Positions 44,913-57,278 of a DNA stretch of 64,000 bases are shown here, piece by piece; within the stretch, counting starts at the first letter, position 1, and every line of letters begins with the position of its first letter. Source of the DNA: Labia minor (taxonomy: Eukaryota; Arthropoda; Insecta; Dermaptera; Spongiphoridae); contig OY720346.1 of the NCBI GenBank assembly GCA_963082975.1, forward strand, positions 43,067,296-43,131,295. Reading direction: 5' to 3'. The notes beneath the pieces were generated by a model. It was not told the DNA's origin. It ran no database searches and saw nothing but the letters and a program-made list of their open reading frames with translations. The position numbers and the translations under genes are program-made.

Positions 44913-45087
44913 AGATATAACATATTCAATAATAATATATATAATTAATTTACTAAATAAATTAAAATATATTTTAAATAATCACACAATAAGAAATGAA
45001 TGTTTTATGTTATACATTGTTTGAAACAAAATGGATGAAAACCTTTTACTACTTTCAACCAAATACTATGTACCACTCGGGGGTACA

Positions 45088-45102
45088 GGGGGCGGAGCCC
45101 CC
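45088..45102. repeat. GC hairpin
   Basis: GGGGGC-GGA-GCCCCC, a perfect six-pair hairpin in a GC-rich block (45,075-45,140) surrounded by AT-rich sequence. Probably a transposon remnant. Confidence 0.5.
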
Positions 45103-45252
45103 GTCTAGATGTGAAGAGCGACGAAGGAGCTCTGAGCAGCTAGTTATATTAATATTATTAAAGTTTTATTGTTTAAAAGAATATAAATAATAATTTAATT
45201 AATTTTTAAATTTAATTATTGATTATAATTTTTTGATTCAATTAAAAATAAG

Positions 45253-45769
45253 GATAATTGTCCAGATTAGTTGTCATGTCATGGATTTGGATAAAACTTT
45301 ACCAGTAGATTCGATTCCTTTGTTAATACCAATTGTTTTGGGTCGCCTCTTGTTTACGGGATAAAAATTATTAAAATTTGCATATTAATTCATTAACATT
45401 CAATTTAGCTATCATGTTTTATTCATTTGACCGGCAGAATGCTTCACTAATTTTCGGTTTTTGTTCAGTTCGGATTAAATATAGAAAAATTAAAAAATTA
45501 ATTAAATTATATCCCAACAGAACCAAAAAGAAAAAACAAAAATTAGTGAATAAGTAAATAATTAATGAATTAGTCAATAAAACATTTCATAATGGCTAAA
45601 CATTTCGACGTTCATAACAAGCTAATTTGTCAAACTTTAATAATTTTTATCCCGTAAACTAGAAACGACCCGGAAATATTTCATGAGGAAAGATTCTTTG
45701 GAATTAACAAAGGAATCCACTGGTAAAATTTTATCCAATCCATGACATGACAACTAATCTGAACAATTA
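45253..45769. mobile_element. 517-bp inverted-repeat element (MITE)
   Basis: The left end ATAATTGTCCAGATTAGTTG matches the reversed right end GTAATTGTTCAGATTAGTTG. Similarity runs about 110 bases inwards on both arms (TGTCATGTCATGGATT, GGATAAAA.TTTACCAGT, TCCTTTGTTAAT, and later TTTACGGGATAAAAATTATT). No coding frame. Superfamily not determined. Confidence 0.7.
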
Positions 45770-45774
45770 CCAAA

Positions 45775-46625
45775 ATAATAATAATAAATAAATAAAATTA
45801 GTTTTATTAATTAATTATATAGTTTTGCTCAGAGATGAGAGAAATTCGGATTATATTTTGAATATAATTCGAAAACAAAACTGTAATTTCATAATTTTTG
45901 TCTTTATTATTGTAATATCGAATAATTTTTAAAAATTTAATTGAAAATTAAAATAAAAAATGAATAATTAATGGATAGTCATTTATCTTAACAATTTTAA
46001 AATATAAATTTAATTTATACAATATTTTAAAAAAATATGTTTCTTTTGTTATTTTTTAAAATTAATATATTTATAAATTTAATCTAATTTTGAATACGCT
46101 TCTAACTTAATGATCAACTTCTATTTGAATTTGAATTAAGTTGGATGTATTCATAAAGAGAATATTTCAAATGCTGAATCAATTATCAATGCTCTATCTT
46201 CAGGAACCTATGCGCTCATATCCTGAATGTGTTAATGATTAAATTCGCAAACAAAACTATTAATTAATCAAAAATATAATATATATTTTTCTAATTTCTT
46301 TAATTGAACCGCTAAAATAAAGTAAATAAATTTAAATAAATAAAGAAAAATTCATGAATTTTTTTAATATTCAAAATTATTATTTACCTTTATTTTAATC
46401 AATTCTCTATAAATAAATAATAATTATAATTATTATTGAAATGTTTTAAAATAATAATTAATTATTTTTATTTTATTTTCAATTCTTATTCTAATGATTT
46501 ATTGGATAATTTTAGATTTTTTTTTGTTTTATGCTGCCAATAATTCGAATCACGTTTCAAATGAATTCAATTTTTTTTCTTTATTGAATGTCTTGTTTGT
46601 GTGTGCCGATTAAATTCATAAATAA
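45775..46625. other. AT-rich spacer
   Basis: No gene or repeat end supported. Confidence 0.5.
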
Positions 46626-46644
46626 CACAGAGAGAGAGAGAGAG

Positions 46645-46915
46645 ATGTAGATGGGTGGGTGGATAGGGAAAAGGGGTTGCGTTATTATTATAAAAAGCCG
46701 ATTGTACAAAGACGTTGGTTGCGAAGGGCCCATTGAGAGATTGCCAGCCATTGTGAATAATGAAGGGCCAGGTGTGTGGCCCAGGGGCTTAAATTCCGGG
46801 CGTATTTTCAGGAGACAGTTTGCGTTGCCCAGCTGTGCCCGCAATAGGTCCCGGAGGCCGGCCATTTACAAAAGCCCTTCAGAGACCAGAGATGGCAAAA
46901 GGGGGGTGAATTGAG
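46645..46915. promoter_or_regulatory. GC-balanced island, possible conserved noncoding
   Basis: 270 bases near 50 percent GC in DNA of about 20 percent GC, with GGCCCATTGAG, GGGCCAGGTGTGTGGCCCAG and GGAGGCCGGCCATT. Both strands are partly open, but codon choice and peptides are unconvincing. Sequence complexity suggests constraint: enhancer, promoter or unannotated exon. Confidence 0.25.
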
Positions 46916-47133
46916 GAACACACGAAACCCATTTTTATTATTCAATAAAATTCATTAATACACCAAAATTAAACAAAAAGTAGAAAGTCTAGCAACTCAA
47001 TCATCTTTATTAGTAGTATTATTTAATTATTAATTTATAAATATTAAATATATAAATAATCAATTTATATCGTATGTATGTTTGTATTTATAATACATTA
47101 AACTTCCAATACTTATTTCAATTTAAATTTATA

Positions 47134-47432
47134 CATTGAACGTTCTATATAAGCAACATCTATACAAGCAACTTCTATTCAAATTAAAAATATATACTTT
47201 TTATTCACAAAAGTTTCATTTTTGTCCCCAAAAGTTTCATTTTTACCCCATTTTTGGTGTAATTTACCTCGGTTCCCCGACCGCTGGAATAGTAATTTGG
47301 ATTTCTGATAATAAACATTAATTATTATTTTTGTTCTTTAAACTCAATTTTTTCCTATAAGCAACTTTTCCTAATAAGAAACTTTTTATAGAAATTGGTT
47401 CAATTGAAGTTGCTTATATAGAGCGTTCACTG
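47134..47432. mobile_element. pogo-like MITE with TA flanks
   Basis: 299 bases between TA dinucleotides. The ends are inverted copies of CAGTGAACGCTCTATATAAG (right end, reversed) and CATTGAACGTTCTATATAAG (left), both continuing into CAAC. CAGTG ends and a TA target fit the pogo/Tigger group of Tc1/mariner. Non-coding. Confidence 0.7.
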
Positions 47433-47829
47433 TAATGTAATGTAATGTAATAATAATAATAATTTTTAATAAAATACTAAATGCAATATTGAAAAAAATT
47501 AATACATTTAATGGACATTAATAAATTGCGATTAAGGTTTTTTGTTTTTGTTTTAGTTTTTTGTTTATAAAGCTAACTTTTATAATAATATACTTTCTTC
47601 TTAAGTTTCTTAAATAAATAAATAAATAAAATTTTAAACATTAAAAACTATTTAAGTTAATTTTATTATTTATTCTTTTTCTGTTTTTCCACTAAACTTC
47701 GAATTAAATAGAATAAAATAAAAAATAGATAATGCTAGTGGATTATATAATTTAAATTGTAATCTTTGGATTTATTTATATATATATTTTTGAATTATTG
47801 GTAAACTAGTGTGTGTATGTAAAAATAAA

Positions 47830-48065
47830 TCCAAAGTAGTACTTAAAATGAAGAGGAGACATCTGGAATCTTTTTCCAATAGGGTGAGAAGAAGTAAAGG
47901 GCTGTCGTAAAGGGAATTTGGTGCCCACAAAATAAACAGACCAAATGAAAGAGAGTTAGGCAAGCGAATGTACCAAGTTACCAAGCAACCCATTTCTAAA
48001 GTGGACCGAGAACAAAACACAAAGCGAAAAATAAACAACCGAATGATTGTTATCACAATGGATCA
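47830..48065. other. Balanced noncoding island
   Basis: Higher-complexity sequence in AT-rich DNA, ending in the palindromic AACAATGGATCATTGTT. No convincing coding frame. Confidence 0.3.
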
Positions 48066-48314
48066 TTGTTCCAATTTTTGTTTAAATAAATGAATAATTA
48101 AAAATTATCGAATTCTATTATAATAATTAAAATTTAATTATTTTCTGAATTGTTTAATTATAAATTAAATGATTTATTTTTAATTAGGCTAATTTTTTTT
48201 TTGTTCTTTAAAAATGGAGCGACCATGGATGGAGAATGAGGAAACAAAAAAAAAAATGAAAAAAAAAAAACGAAATTAATCAAGAGTTAAGTGAAAGAGG
48301 GCGCTGATGTTGAT

Positions 48315-48350
48315 GATGATCAATCGATAATGATGATGATGATGATGACT
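48315..48350. repeat. (GAT)n microsatellite
   Basis: Interrupted GAT/TGA triplet run around ATCAATCGAT. Confidence 0.8.
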
Positions 48351-48588
48351 GATCCGTTTAATAATTCCATTAATTAAAATTATAATATTCAAATGTTAAA
48401 ATGACAAAGGCAGCAAGCCAGTCCTTCTGCTTGGAATGGGAGGAGCGGAAGTAGGTATGGGAAATGGCTGTGGTGGATAGGAGGTGCATATATGCACGGT
48501 GGGAGATGATGGGGAGGGAATGCTTTCAAGTGACATCCTCCTGATGGCTTCGACGTGTCATGCGACGAAGCTTGATTTTAATTAAAAT

Positions 48589-48744
48589 AGAACCCACACC
48601 AGTCCTTTCGCCCCCCACCGTGGGGAACCTATTTACAGCCCATGCCATTCACTATAATCAGGAAATGAAGATCTCAGTGAAATCGATCGAAAATGAACAG
48701 GAAATCACATTCACACACGTGGATTGGGCACCATATCATACAGG
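48589..48744 (+). CDS. Candidate isolated exon, unidentified
   Basis: After an acceptor-like TTAATTAAAATAG the sequence reads EPTPVLSPPTVGNLFTAHAI, HYNQEMKISVKSIENEQEIT, FTHVDWAPYHTG and meets CAG|GTATAG, a fair donor. Composition is balanced and unlike its surroundings. No domain recognised and no neighbouring exon found, so a conserved noncoding element is equally possible; it includes a CACGTG E-box and ATCGATCGA. Confidence 0.3.
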
Positions 48745-48779
48745 TATAGATACACCTGAGCCGGTTCATTAATTAAATA

Positions 48780-51700
48780 TTAGATTTTAAAAACTCCAAA
48801 AGAATAAAAAAATAAACAAATGAGATATATTACAATAAGCATAAAAAATGAAAGATATATAATAACATAATTATATAATAATATAAATAAATTATTGATT
48901 AAAAAAATAATTGCGCATATTGAATATGTTTATTTTAAAAAAATGTAATTATTAATATAGCTAAAAATATCATAATTAATTAAATAATTTTTATCATTAA
49001 TTAGTAAATGGAAATTTACTGTGGTGCGTGGTTGGTTTCTTTAATATCTTATTCACCATGAATTTCCAATTCACTTAATATTTTTATGATAAAAATTGAT
49101 CCAATTTATTTATAAATTTTGTGTGAATATCGAGATCCTCTCCTTTTATTATTTTCATATTTAGTTTAAAATTGAAAAACAATTAAAAATAAAAATACAT
49201 AAAAATTTATCAGGTTAGTCCAAAATGTTGTCCCTATTTAGGGGTAATTTGTTAATAAAACCACAATTTAGCTTTTCAATCAAAATTTCATTTTCCTTCA
49301 CTATTTATAATTTATCACCATGTTACTGATTATTCAATTAGTGTAGAAACATTGATTTTTTGTTTTAATAAAAAACTAAAAAAATTCTTTTTTTTCTTCC
49401 AATTTTGAATTTAACTTTTTTCTTACTAATGATTTTGGGTGAAAAATCACTTGGGGCAACATCCGGAGAGTAAGCAGCAGGATGAGGCAAAAGCTCCCAA
49501 TTCAATTTTCCAATTTTTTTGTAACGTTTTATTTGATTGTAGAAATATAAAAATATATAAAATTTAAATTAAAAATTAAAAATATATACAAATAAATAAT
49601 AAATTATATTCGAGGGCTCTAAAGCAGACAATTTCTCTTAGATTTAAGATTTAATAAATACTGATTAAAATGATCATAAAGCAAATAAAAAAGTAAAATA
49701 AAATATATGAAAAAAATATTATCTTTATATAATAAATAATATGTTTAAAATTTAGATCAGAAGTGGGTAATTTTTGTTTTTCTGGTCCAAATTGTAATCA
49801 TGAGCACTCTAAAAACTTGTTTTGAGTAAAATTAAGACAAATATTTTATTATAGATAATATAATATTTATATTATTATATATTATATTATATTATATATA
49901 TTTATAATATATAATTATTATAACATAATATATTCGCATACTAATATAATTTAATATAATTAATGCATATTAACAAAATTATTGGTTAATATAGTTTGAG
50001 AAAAAAATTCAACATAGACCTATAATAAATAATAATACTTCAAAATATTTTCCCTTTTTTCTTAATGAAATTAATTTAATTTTTAATAACATATTTAATG
50101 TAATAGATGTCAATGCTTTTTGAGTTAGGGAAGAGTGGCTCACCTTGAGATATTTTTAATTTTTAAATTTTAAATTAACTCTTAATTCTTGAATGGGTGG
50201 AGAAAATGCAGAACAATCAATTTTCAAAAGGGTTTAAATTTAAAAAGAAGGTTAGAATTTATAAAGTTTTTTATTTTTAGAACATGCCTTTCATATAAAA
50301 TTTTGATAAGTAGTAAAGCGAATTTTTAATAAACAATTTTGAAATTAAAAGTATTTTTTAAAAATCTAACGCACAATAATTGTTCTGGTGTTAAGACTAA
50401 CAAACAGGACATTCTAAAGTTTCAAAATTTGGGTATGGTTCACTTTGGAACACAAAAGATGGCCACACAAAAATATATTGGATATAAAATATTATTTTAT
50501 TTCAATTATCTTCGTAAACTGTTTTTATTAATCGTTATTATTTCTTGTTTTAACAACTGATTAGTAAATAAATAAAGAATATACTATAATAATATACAAT
50601 ATATTATATATAAGAATATAATATATAGAAAAAACTAAATTACAAAATTTTAATTTATCGTTTAACTTCTAATTCTGAAAATCTAATCACTAAAAATAAT
50701 ATTATCTTCTTTATGAAACAATTCAATTTAATTTATTTATTTAACTTTTCACTCTTATGATGATCCATCAGGTAGTAAGTTCACTTTGGGACAAAATACA
50801 AGTTAACTAAATATTTTTTTGAAATTTTTCTATAATGTGTAGGAGAATGAAAGTTATTTAATAATGTAGACAAAAAATAAAGTAAAACTCTTTGACAATA
50901 ATTCATCAATGTAAAAAAAAAAAATAGAAAAATGTTCCCAAGGTGAACTACTCTAAAAAAGATTTAAAACAAAAATAATTAAGTAAATAAAATCTTGATT
51001 TTGAATTAATTTTGACTATAATTTCAAAATTTTCTTAATCATTACCAACTCAAATCTAATTCCTATTTATAAATATATAATACCTACAATATTAAATGCC
51101 AAATTGTTTTTACAATTTCTTAAATGAGATGTCAAAACTTCTGATGTGAAACTTCTGATTTCAATTTTTTAAAGAAATATTTAAAATACTGCTTTTCCAT
51201 CGTAAAAAAATACTAATATATTACTTTCTTAATCTTTTCATGAATGATTAATGTGTATTAAAAATAATCATTCAATGATACTTCTATACAAATATTCCCC
51301 ATAAGTATTGATTTATTTAATCTAGGTTGTGTGTGTGTTTAGATGATAGGATGCTGGGGTATTCAATATATATTTTTTCTATAAAAAACACTAAATAATA
51401 TATCATAATTTTAAATGATTTTTTTTATTAATTATCAAAAAGATAAGCAAATAATTTTTTTTTAAATTATTGAAATGAACGTTTCTTATCATATGATATT
51501 GATTATTTTTTTTTTTTATTTCTATGCCATTTGTCAATAATTGGATAAAAAAAATTTAATTTTAATGTCCAAACAGCTGAATAGAATATTAAAATAGAGA
51601 AAATGAGAGGGATATTTTTATTATTATTTTTATTTAATAAAATATATAAAAAACATAAATAACACTCTTTCCCCTCTTTTAGATTCCTTCCTTATCATTC

Positions 51701-52012
51701 TATTCATCCTTTTTCCCTAAACTGCCCAACTCCCTAATCTCCCCCAACTAAAAATATAAATTTATTAGTATTAAAAAAAAATAAAAATTGATTGATTAAT
51801 AAAAAGTTAAATAAATGCCATCATCTATCTTTCTTTCTTTACTGCTGAAAATGATAATAATAAAAAAGAAAAATAAATAAAAAAAATAATACATTATTTT
51901 AGTAAAAAGTGAATCAATCAATCTTATAAATTGTGTGGGAGTAAAATAGGCTTTTAAGAGTAAATAATGTAAATAAATAAAAAAAAAATATAAAATAATG
52001 TAAATAATATAT
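48780..52012. other. Long AT-rich intergenic stretch
   Basis: No gene supported. Frames at 50,339-50,560 are lysine/asparagine-rich composition effects. 51,665-51,750 is pyrimidine-rich. Confidence 0.5.
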
Positions 52013-52138
52013 ATAATTGTTTCAATAATAGAAATAATTGTTAATTCAAATCAACAATGTCAATAGCTATAATTATATAGCTATTGTTTCAATAATAGAA
52101 ATAATTGTTAATTCAAATCAACATTGTCAATAGCATTT
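52013..52138. repeat. Two-copy tandem repeat
   Basis: TGTTTCAATAATAGAAATAA, TTGTTAATTCAAATCAACA and TTGTCAATAGC-type sequence twice (about 52,018 and 52,084), differing by one or two bases, so a recent duplication. Confidence 0.85.
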
Positions 52139-52139
52139 T

Positions 52140-52445
52140 AATATTTAAAGAGATTTTCCAAGAATTTGGTGGACACATATTGAAAGTTGGTTTTTATTGG
52201 TAGTGTATGAATAGTGTGGGGGGATGATAATGTTATTTCGCTTTATCTCTTTGTCTGGAAATGACCAAATGCCCGGCTGGCCATTTAGCTCTCCGAATCG
52301 ATATCTTATGGCCCTTTATCTGGACGCTTACTTGCTACAAACTACCCACCCACCCCTTCCATCTCCCAAAACGACGCCTTTCAAAAGAGATAATGCACCC
52401 TAATGATCCAAGATGACGCCAGGGCACTTGAACACATCCCAACCA
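52140..52445. other. Balanced noncoding island
   Basis: Higher-complexity stretch with GCCCGGCTGGCCATTTAGC and ATCGATATC. No coding frame. Candidate conserved noncoding element. Confidence 0.25.
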
Positions 52446-52735
52446 AAACGATACACTCACACTAAATTTCTATTTTATATATATACATATATATGTATAT
52501 AGAAAGTGAATTCTTGTAAAATTCCAGACTGGTGTGCTATTTAAACTTTAACGTTTATTAATTAAACCACAACTACACCCCCGCTTTCTTCTTTCATTCA
52601 AAGACAACCGGAAACTAAAATGAAGTTGTGAGATTATGGAGCCAATAAACTCCAAAGGCATTTACCAAAATTTTAATCAATCTATGAATTGTAGTAAAAG
52701 ACAGATCTATTAACACACAATATAATATATAATCA

Positions 52736-52800
52736 AGGGCGGACTAAGGCCTAGGCAACCTAGGGCCCGTAATTTTTGGGCCCCGAAAATTTTTGTACCT
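52736..52800. mobile_element. Possible hAT-type element end
   Basis: AAGGGCGGACTAAGGCCTAG, GCAACCTAGGGCCC resembles the common hAT end CAGGGGCGGATTAAGGCC. No partner end found. Confidence 0.35.
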
Positions 52801-52949
52801 ATATATTATTTTTCGTTTCTTTCTTGGAATCCGATAATTAAATAGGCCTACATTTTATATGCATTAAAAACAAACTTTCAAACACGAATTATATGTCCTG
52901 ACTGAAAAATAGGCCACAATGTTGCCTATCTGCCTTAGTCCAAAACTGT

Positions 52950-53690
52950 ATAAAATGAATAGTATCTATTATAAAATAAAAGTAAATTAATTTGAATGAT
53001 AGTACTAATCAAAATTTATATATAGACTAATTATTGGAGTAATAATATAAGTGATATGATACTTCATAATACTATAATTAATAGTATTCAAAGAAATTAT
53101 CATAATTTTAATAAAATATATATTTATACAATAAATATTCAATATATATATAAAATTTAAACAAACATTTAAAAATGTATTATCTAGTGTAATGTTTGGC
53201 TTTTCTAAAAACTTTTTTATATTTTTATTAATATTTAATAAATGATATAAGTGGATTTATTTGTAATTAATAAAATATGAATTAATTAAAACTTTTTTTT
53301 TAAAGTAGTCGGTGAATTTTTATATTATAATATTTATAAAGGATTGTAAATAATTGAATATTATAGAGATTTTTATGAGTGAGTTTAGTTCATTTAGTGA
53401 TTTTTTTTTAAAGGAGATGAATCCATTCATACCCGTATTGTTTATAAATTTAAAGGAATGGGTAATACAATAGGATTGTATAATAATAATATTGAGATAT
53501 AGAGAATATATTGACAAAGAAAAAATTTATAATTACTCCCATATTCTATTTTAATAATCATTTCTTTTAGTTAATTATTATTAAAAAAAGTTTTTAATTT
53601 TTATTTATTAACAAACAAACAAACAATGTAAGTAAATAGTAAAACAATCAATCAATCATTTAATTTAAGTACCATTTTGAATCCTTTTTT
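52950..53690. other. AT-rich spacer
   Basis: No gene or repeat end supported. Confidence 0.5.
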
Positions 53691-53692
53691 AT

Positions 53693-53877
53693 CACGTTTT
53701 TCTTAGCTTGCTTTCTTGTTTATCTGTTCGGATCAAATCTTGCAATCGAAATTTCGACCACTTCCAGTCATCCAATCGCTCTGAAACTTTTCAGAGTTAT
53801 GTATTCTGGATGACAATACAATAAAATAACACATTCGTAGCTTGCAAGTGATTAATTAGAGCATAATTAATGAATAT
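53693..53877 (+). repeat. 185-bp direct repeat, copy 1
   Basis: CACGTTTTTCTTAGCTTGCT ... ATGACAATACAATAAAATAA ... TTAATGAATAT. Nearly identical to 54,999-55,200 in the same orientation. It contains CGAAATTTCG and CTGAAACTTTTCAG hairpins. Confidence 0.8.
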
Positions 53878-53879
53878 TT

Positions 53880-54998
53880 GTATTTTGTTAACTTAAAAAG
53901 GAGAAACAATAATAATACAACAAAAGGCCCTTTCCAAAACTTACCTTTCTCAATACATAATACAAAAGAAGAAAACAACAAAAGGGACTTTGTCAAAACA
54001 TTAAAAATAAATAATACAGATGTCCATAGTCCGCTTGTTTAAAAAAATATTCAAGAGTTGATTCTAGTATGTATTAAATATATTCAATATATTAAATATT
54101 AAATATATTATTTTTGATCTAAACGAATAGAGAATGGATTTTACATAAAATTTGTAATCATTTCACAAATTAATAATATAATAAATGACACATTGTGAAT
54201 TGACGATAAAAATAAATATATTTCATTAGATCTTATTTTATTATACTAGCAAAAATTGTATAAATATATTTTTAATTTTCTTTCGAAATTAATTAAAAAA
54301 TTTTAAAATATTTTAAATATAAAAAATATTGATACAATATCTAATACAAAAACGAGGCGGGATGCAAATATAATACATTAATTAATAATAATAATCAAAA
54401 TATTAAAATCCGTTTAAATAAGAAGTTTGAAAAAATGTTCAGGTCGCTCCCATCCAACTAAATGACAGTCCTGATCGTATGTTCCATGCTGCGAATTAAA
54501 TTTGGATTAAGCATCATAAATTCTAAAATAATAATTAAATAAATTTCAAATAACGATTAGATATTTATTAAATGAATTACTAATAAATAATATTCAATCT
54601 AATGAAATAAAGAATCTCTATATATTATATACACGGTAAATGTATTAGAAAAAATAAAAAGCCATTTTTTTTTTATGAAGAATTTTGATTTTTTTAAATT
54701 ATAATTTCTGACTTTTGATTGATTACATTTAAAATCATTTTAAAGTTATAATTTCGTCTTTACAAAGAGAGATAAAAAATTAATAAAATCAAAATATTGA
54801 AAAAATATAATAGGGAGGTAGAAAAAAGGTTCAAACTCCCCTCTTCTTATTTTTACTTAACGGGTCTTCTGATTGGTTGCCTGTTTCGACACACCTTTTT
54901 TCGACTTAAACGCCACCCTCAATTTCCTTCAGCTATCATTTGCTCTCTGCATCTCACCAAGTCATCATTAGCACTCTTGCTAACTGAGTGTATTTTAC
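53880..54998. other. DNA between the two direct repeats
   Basis: AT-rich. Balanced only at 54,830-54,998, just before copy 2, where no frame is convincing. No transposase or RT motif seen. Confidence 0.4.
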
Positions 54999-55200
54999 CA
55001 CGTTTTTCTTAGCTTGCTTTCTTGTTTGTTTGTTTGTTTATTTATCTGTTCGGGTCAAATCTTGCAATCGAAATTTCGACCACTTCCAGTCATCCAATCG
55101 CTCTGAAACTTTTCAGAGTTATGTATTCTGGATGACAATACAATAAAATAACACATTCGTAGCTTGCAAGTGTTTAATTAGAGCATAATTAATGAATATA
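54999..55200 (+). repeat. 185-bp direct repeat, copy 2
   Basis: Same as 53,693-53,877 with an added GTTTGTTTGTTT run. 1.3 kb apart; could be ends of one element or two insertions. The ends are not TG...CA, so these are not canonical LTRs. Confidence 0.8.
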
Positions 55201-55552
55201 ATTTTGTATGGGAAAATCAAAACAAAAAGTGTAAATATTTAAATTTGAAAAAAACCGTTAAAAACCCGTTAAAAGAATAATATAATATGTATAATATTTA
55301 AAATGTAAATAAATTTGAAAGAAGGTATATTAATGTTTTGTACTGTAATTTAGAAAACAAAATTTAAATTTATGAGTTTTAGGCAATAAAGAATTAAAAT
55401 ATGACAAATTTAAAAATTTCTCTTTATAATTCAATTTAAATTTATTACTTTCAGGATAATAGTATTTCATGACTATTAAAGTCAATCAAAAAACTTAAAA
55501 GTAGTATAGGTCAAGTGAAATCGATTGCAATATATGAAGACTAAAAAGTAGA

Positions 55553-56411
55553 AAATAATACTTTATATAAAAAAAAAACTTTTTTAAAAAACCACGTTTT
55601 TAACGCACTAAAAAGAAGAAAATAATTTTTCTGAAACCCCATAGGTACTGACATTACAAACAAGAGATATGATTTGAAGAAAATTTTCTATAACGTAAAA
55701 CGTGGGGCGCAACTATGGCTAAAATATTCTGTATCGTATAAAAATTTATAAATAAATGTTATTAGGTACAAATTAATAGGATAAATGAATTCATATTTTA
55801 ATTAGCTTCAAAAAGTAAAGCTTATAACTTATCGAAATTTTTAAAAGAGGTAAATTTAATTTATGAAAAGATTACCTTTAGATTACTAATAATATTCACT
55901 TTTAAAAAATTCTGATAAAAAATGACATCCTAACAATATTCTGGTAAATAATATAAGAAATTTAACTTGAAGAAATCTAAAACTAAATTTTGCTACTGCA
56001 AAACTTCTAGCAAATATTTAATATTTATGTTAATAAAATTTCTAAAGTGTAAATTGAAGATGTTTATTTAATATTAAGGAATTAATTTTCCAAAAAAAAT
56101 TTACATTAATAAAAGTATTCTGTTGGATTACTAATAATATTCCCTTTTACAAAAAGTCTGGTAAAAAATATAAAACTTAAAATATAAATCCATGGATATT
56201 GAAATAAATTAATCAAAGAAATTATATTGCATTTAAAAAATTTATTATTATTTGCGCCCCACGTTTTACGTTATAGAAAATTTTCTTCAAATCATATCTC
56301 TTGTTTGTAATGTCAGTACCTATGGGGTTTCAGAAAAATTATTTTCTTCTTTTTAGTGCGTTAAAAACGTGGTTTTTTAAAAAAGTTTTTTTTTTATATA
56401 AAGTATTATTC
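55553..56411. mobile_element. 859-bp inverted-repeat element with 159-bp arms
   Basis: Left arm 55,553-55,712 (AATAATACTTTATATAAAAA ... AACGTAAAACGTGGGGCGCA) and right arm 56,252-56,411 are reverse complements with almost no difference, including internal CCATAGGTACTGACATTAC. The inside is AT-rich and non-coding. The near-identical arms point to a recent insertion or arm conversion. Confidence 0.85.
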
Positions 56412-57120
56412 TCTTTTATAGTACATTTATATATAATTTCTAATTTATCAAAATCTGACACTTGATAAATTTACTAAGAAGTTAGCAACGAATAAATTTT
56501 AAAGAAAAAAAAACATAAAATAATAATCAAAATAAAATAATATTGCATATATTAAATGGGAAGACATTTTTTTTATATAATACACATGTAAAAGCGCATT
56601 TTTTTTGTTTTTATCTTTTTTTTAGAAAATATTTACATTCATTATATTGTGAAATATTTTATATTAATATTATATAGGATATATATATATATATATATAT
56701 TTATTTATATATATTGATAGATAGATAGATAAAGAGAGGTATAAAATGGTCCAAATTATTTCACATTTTGGGGTTTTTATAAAAAAAATATTAATTAATT
56801 GACAATAAGACATTTAAATATATCATTAAAAATAAAGTATAATTAATGAAACAATAGTTCAATCATTTAATTTTATAATAAATATTTAACACAATGAACT
56901 TTTCATTTTTATATATTTTTTTAAATTATTATAAAATTCTCAAGTGTCAGATTTATTGATTGTTTTTGTTTTTATTAATTATTAAAATTAATTAAAAAAG
57001 AAAAGAAAAGTAATTAACGATCGAGAAAAAGACAGAAAGGGATAGAGAGGTAGGATGAGAGAGTTAAAGATTGGGAGACTTGCCATAACCAAATGATTGT
57101 AGTGCAAAAGGGTGTGGTGG
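56412..57120. other. 3' flank of the beaten-path-like gene
   Basis: Noncoding. On the minus strand this is the presumed 3' UTR and flank. TA and GATA runs at 56,680-56,730. No other feature. Confidence 0.4.
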
Positions 57121-57278
57121 TCAACGTAGCAGAACTAGTAACGGCAGGAGGACGACAATCGGTCCATCTTGACACTGAACAAATTCAGCTGATGAAGAAA
57201 CGGATGCAGTCACTGCTGCTCCAGCTGCCGCTGCAGGCAATGGTGCAACTACTGGAGGCTCTGGTGCTGAAACCATCA
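57121..57278 (-). CDS. Beaten-path-like terminal exon
   Basis: Minus strand after acceptor GGGTGTTTTGTAG: MVSAPEPPVVAPLPAAAAGA, AVTASVSSSAEFVQCQDG, PIVVLLPLLVLLR, stop TGA. A small-residue stretch (SSS) followed about ten residues later by a hydrophobic end fits GPI attachment. 158 bases, of which the first two complete the split codon. Confidence 0.6.

Noticed and set aside
53693-55200. LTR retrotransposon with 185-bp LTRs
   Set aside because: Ends are not TG...CA, there is no primer-binding site, and nothing coding lies between.
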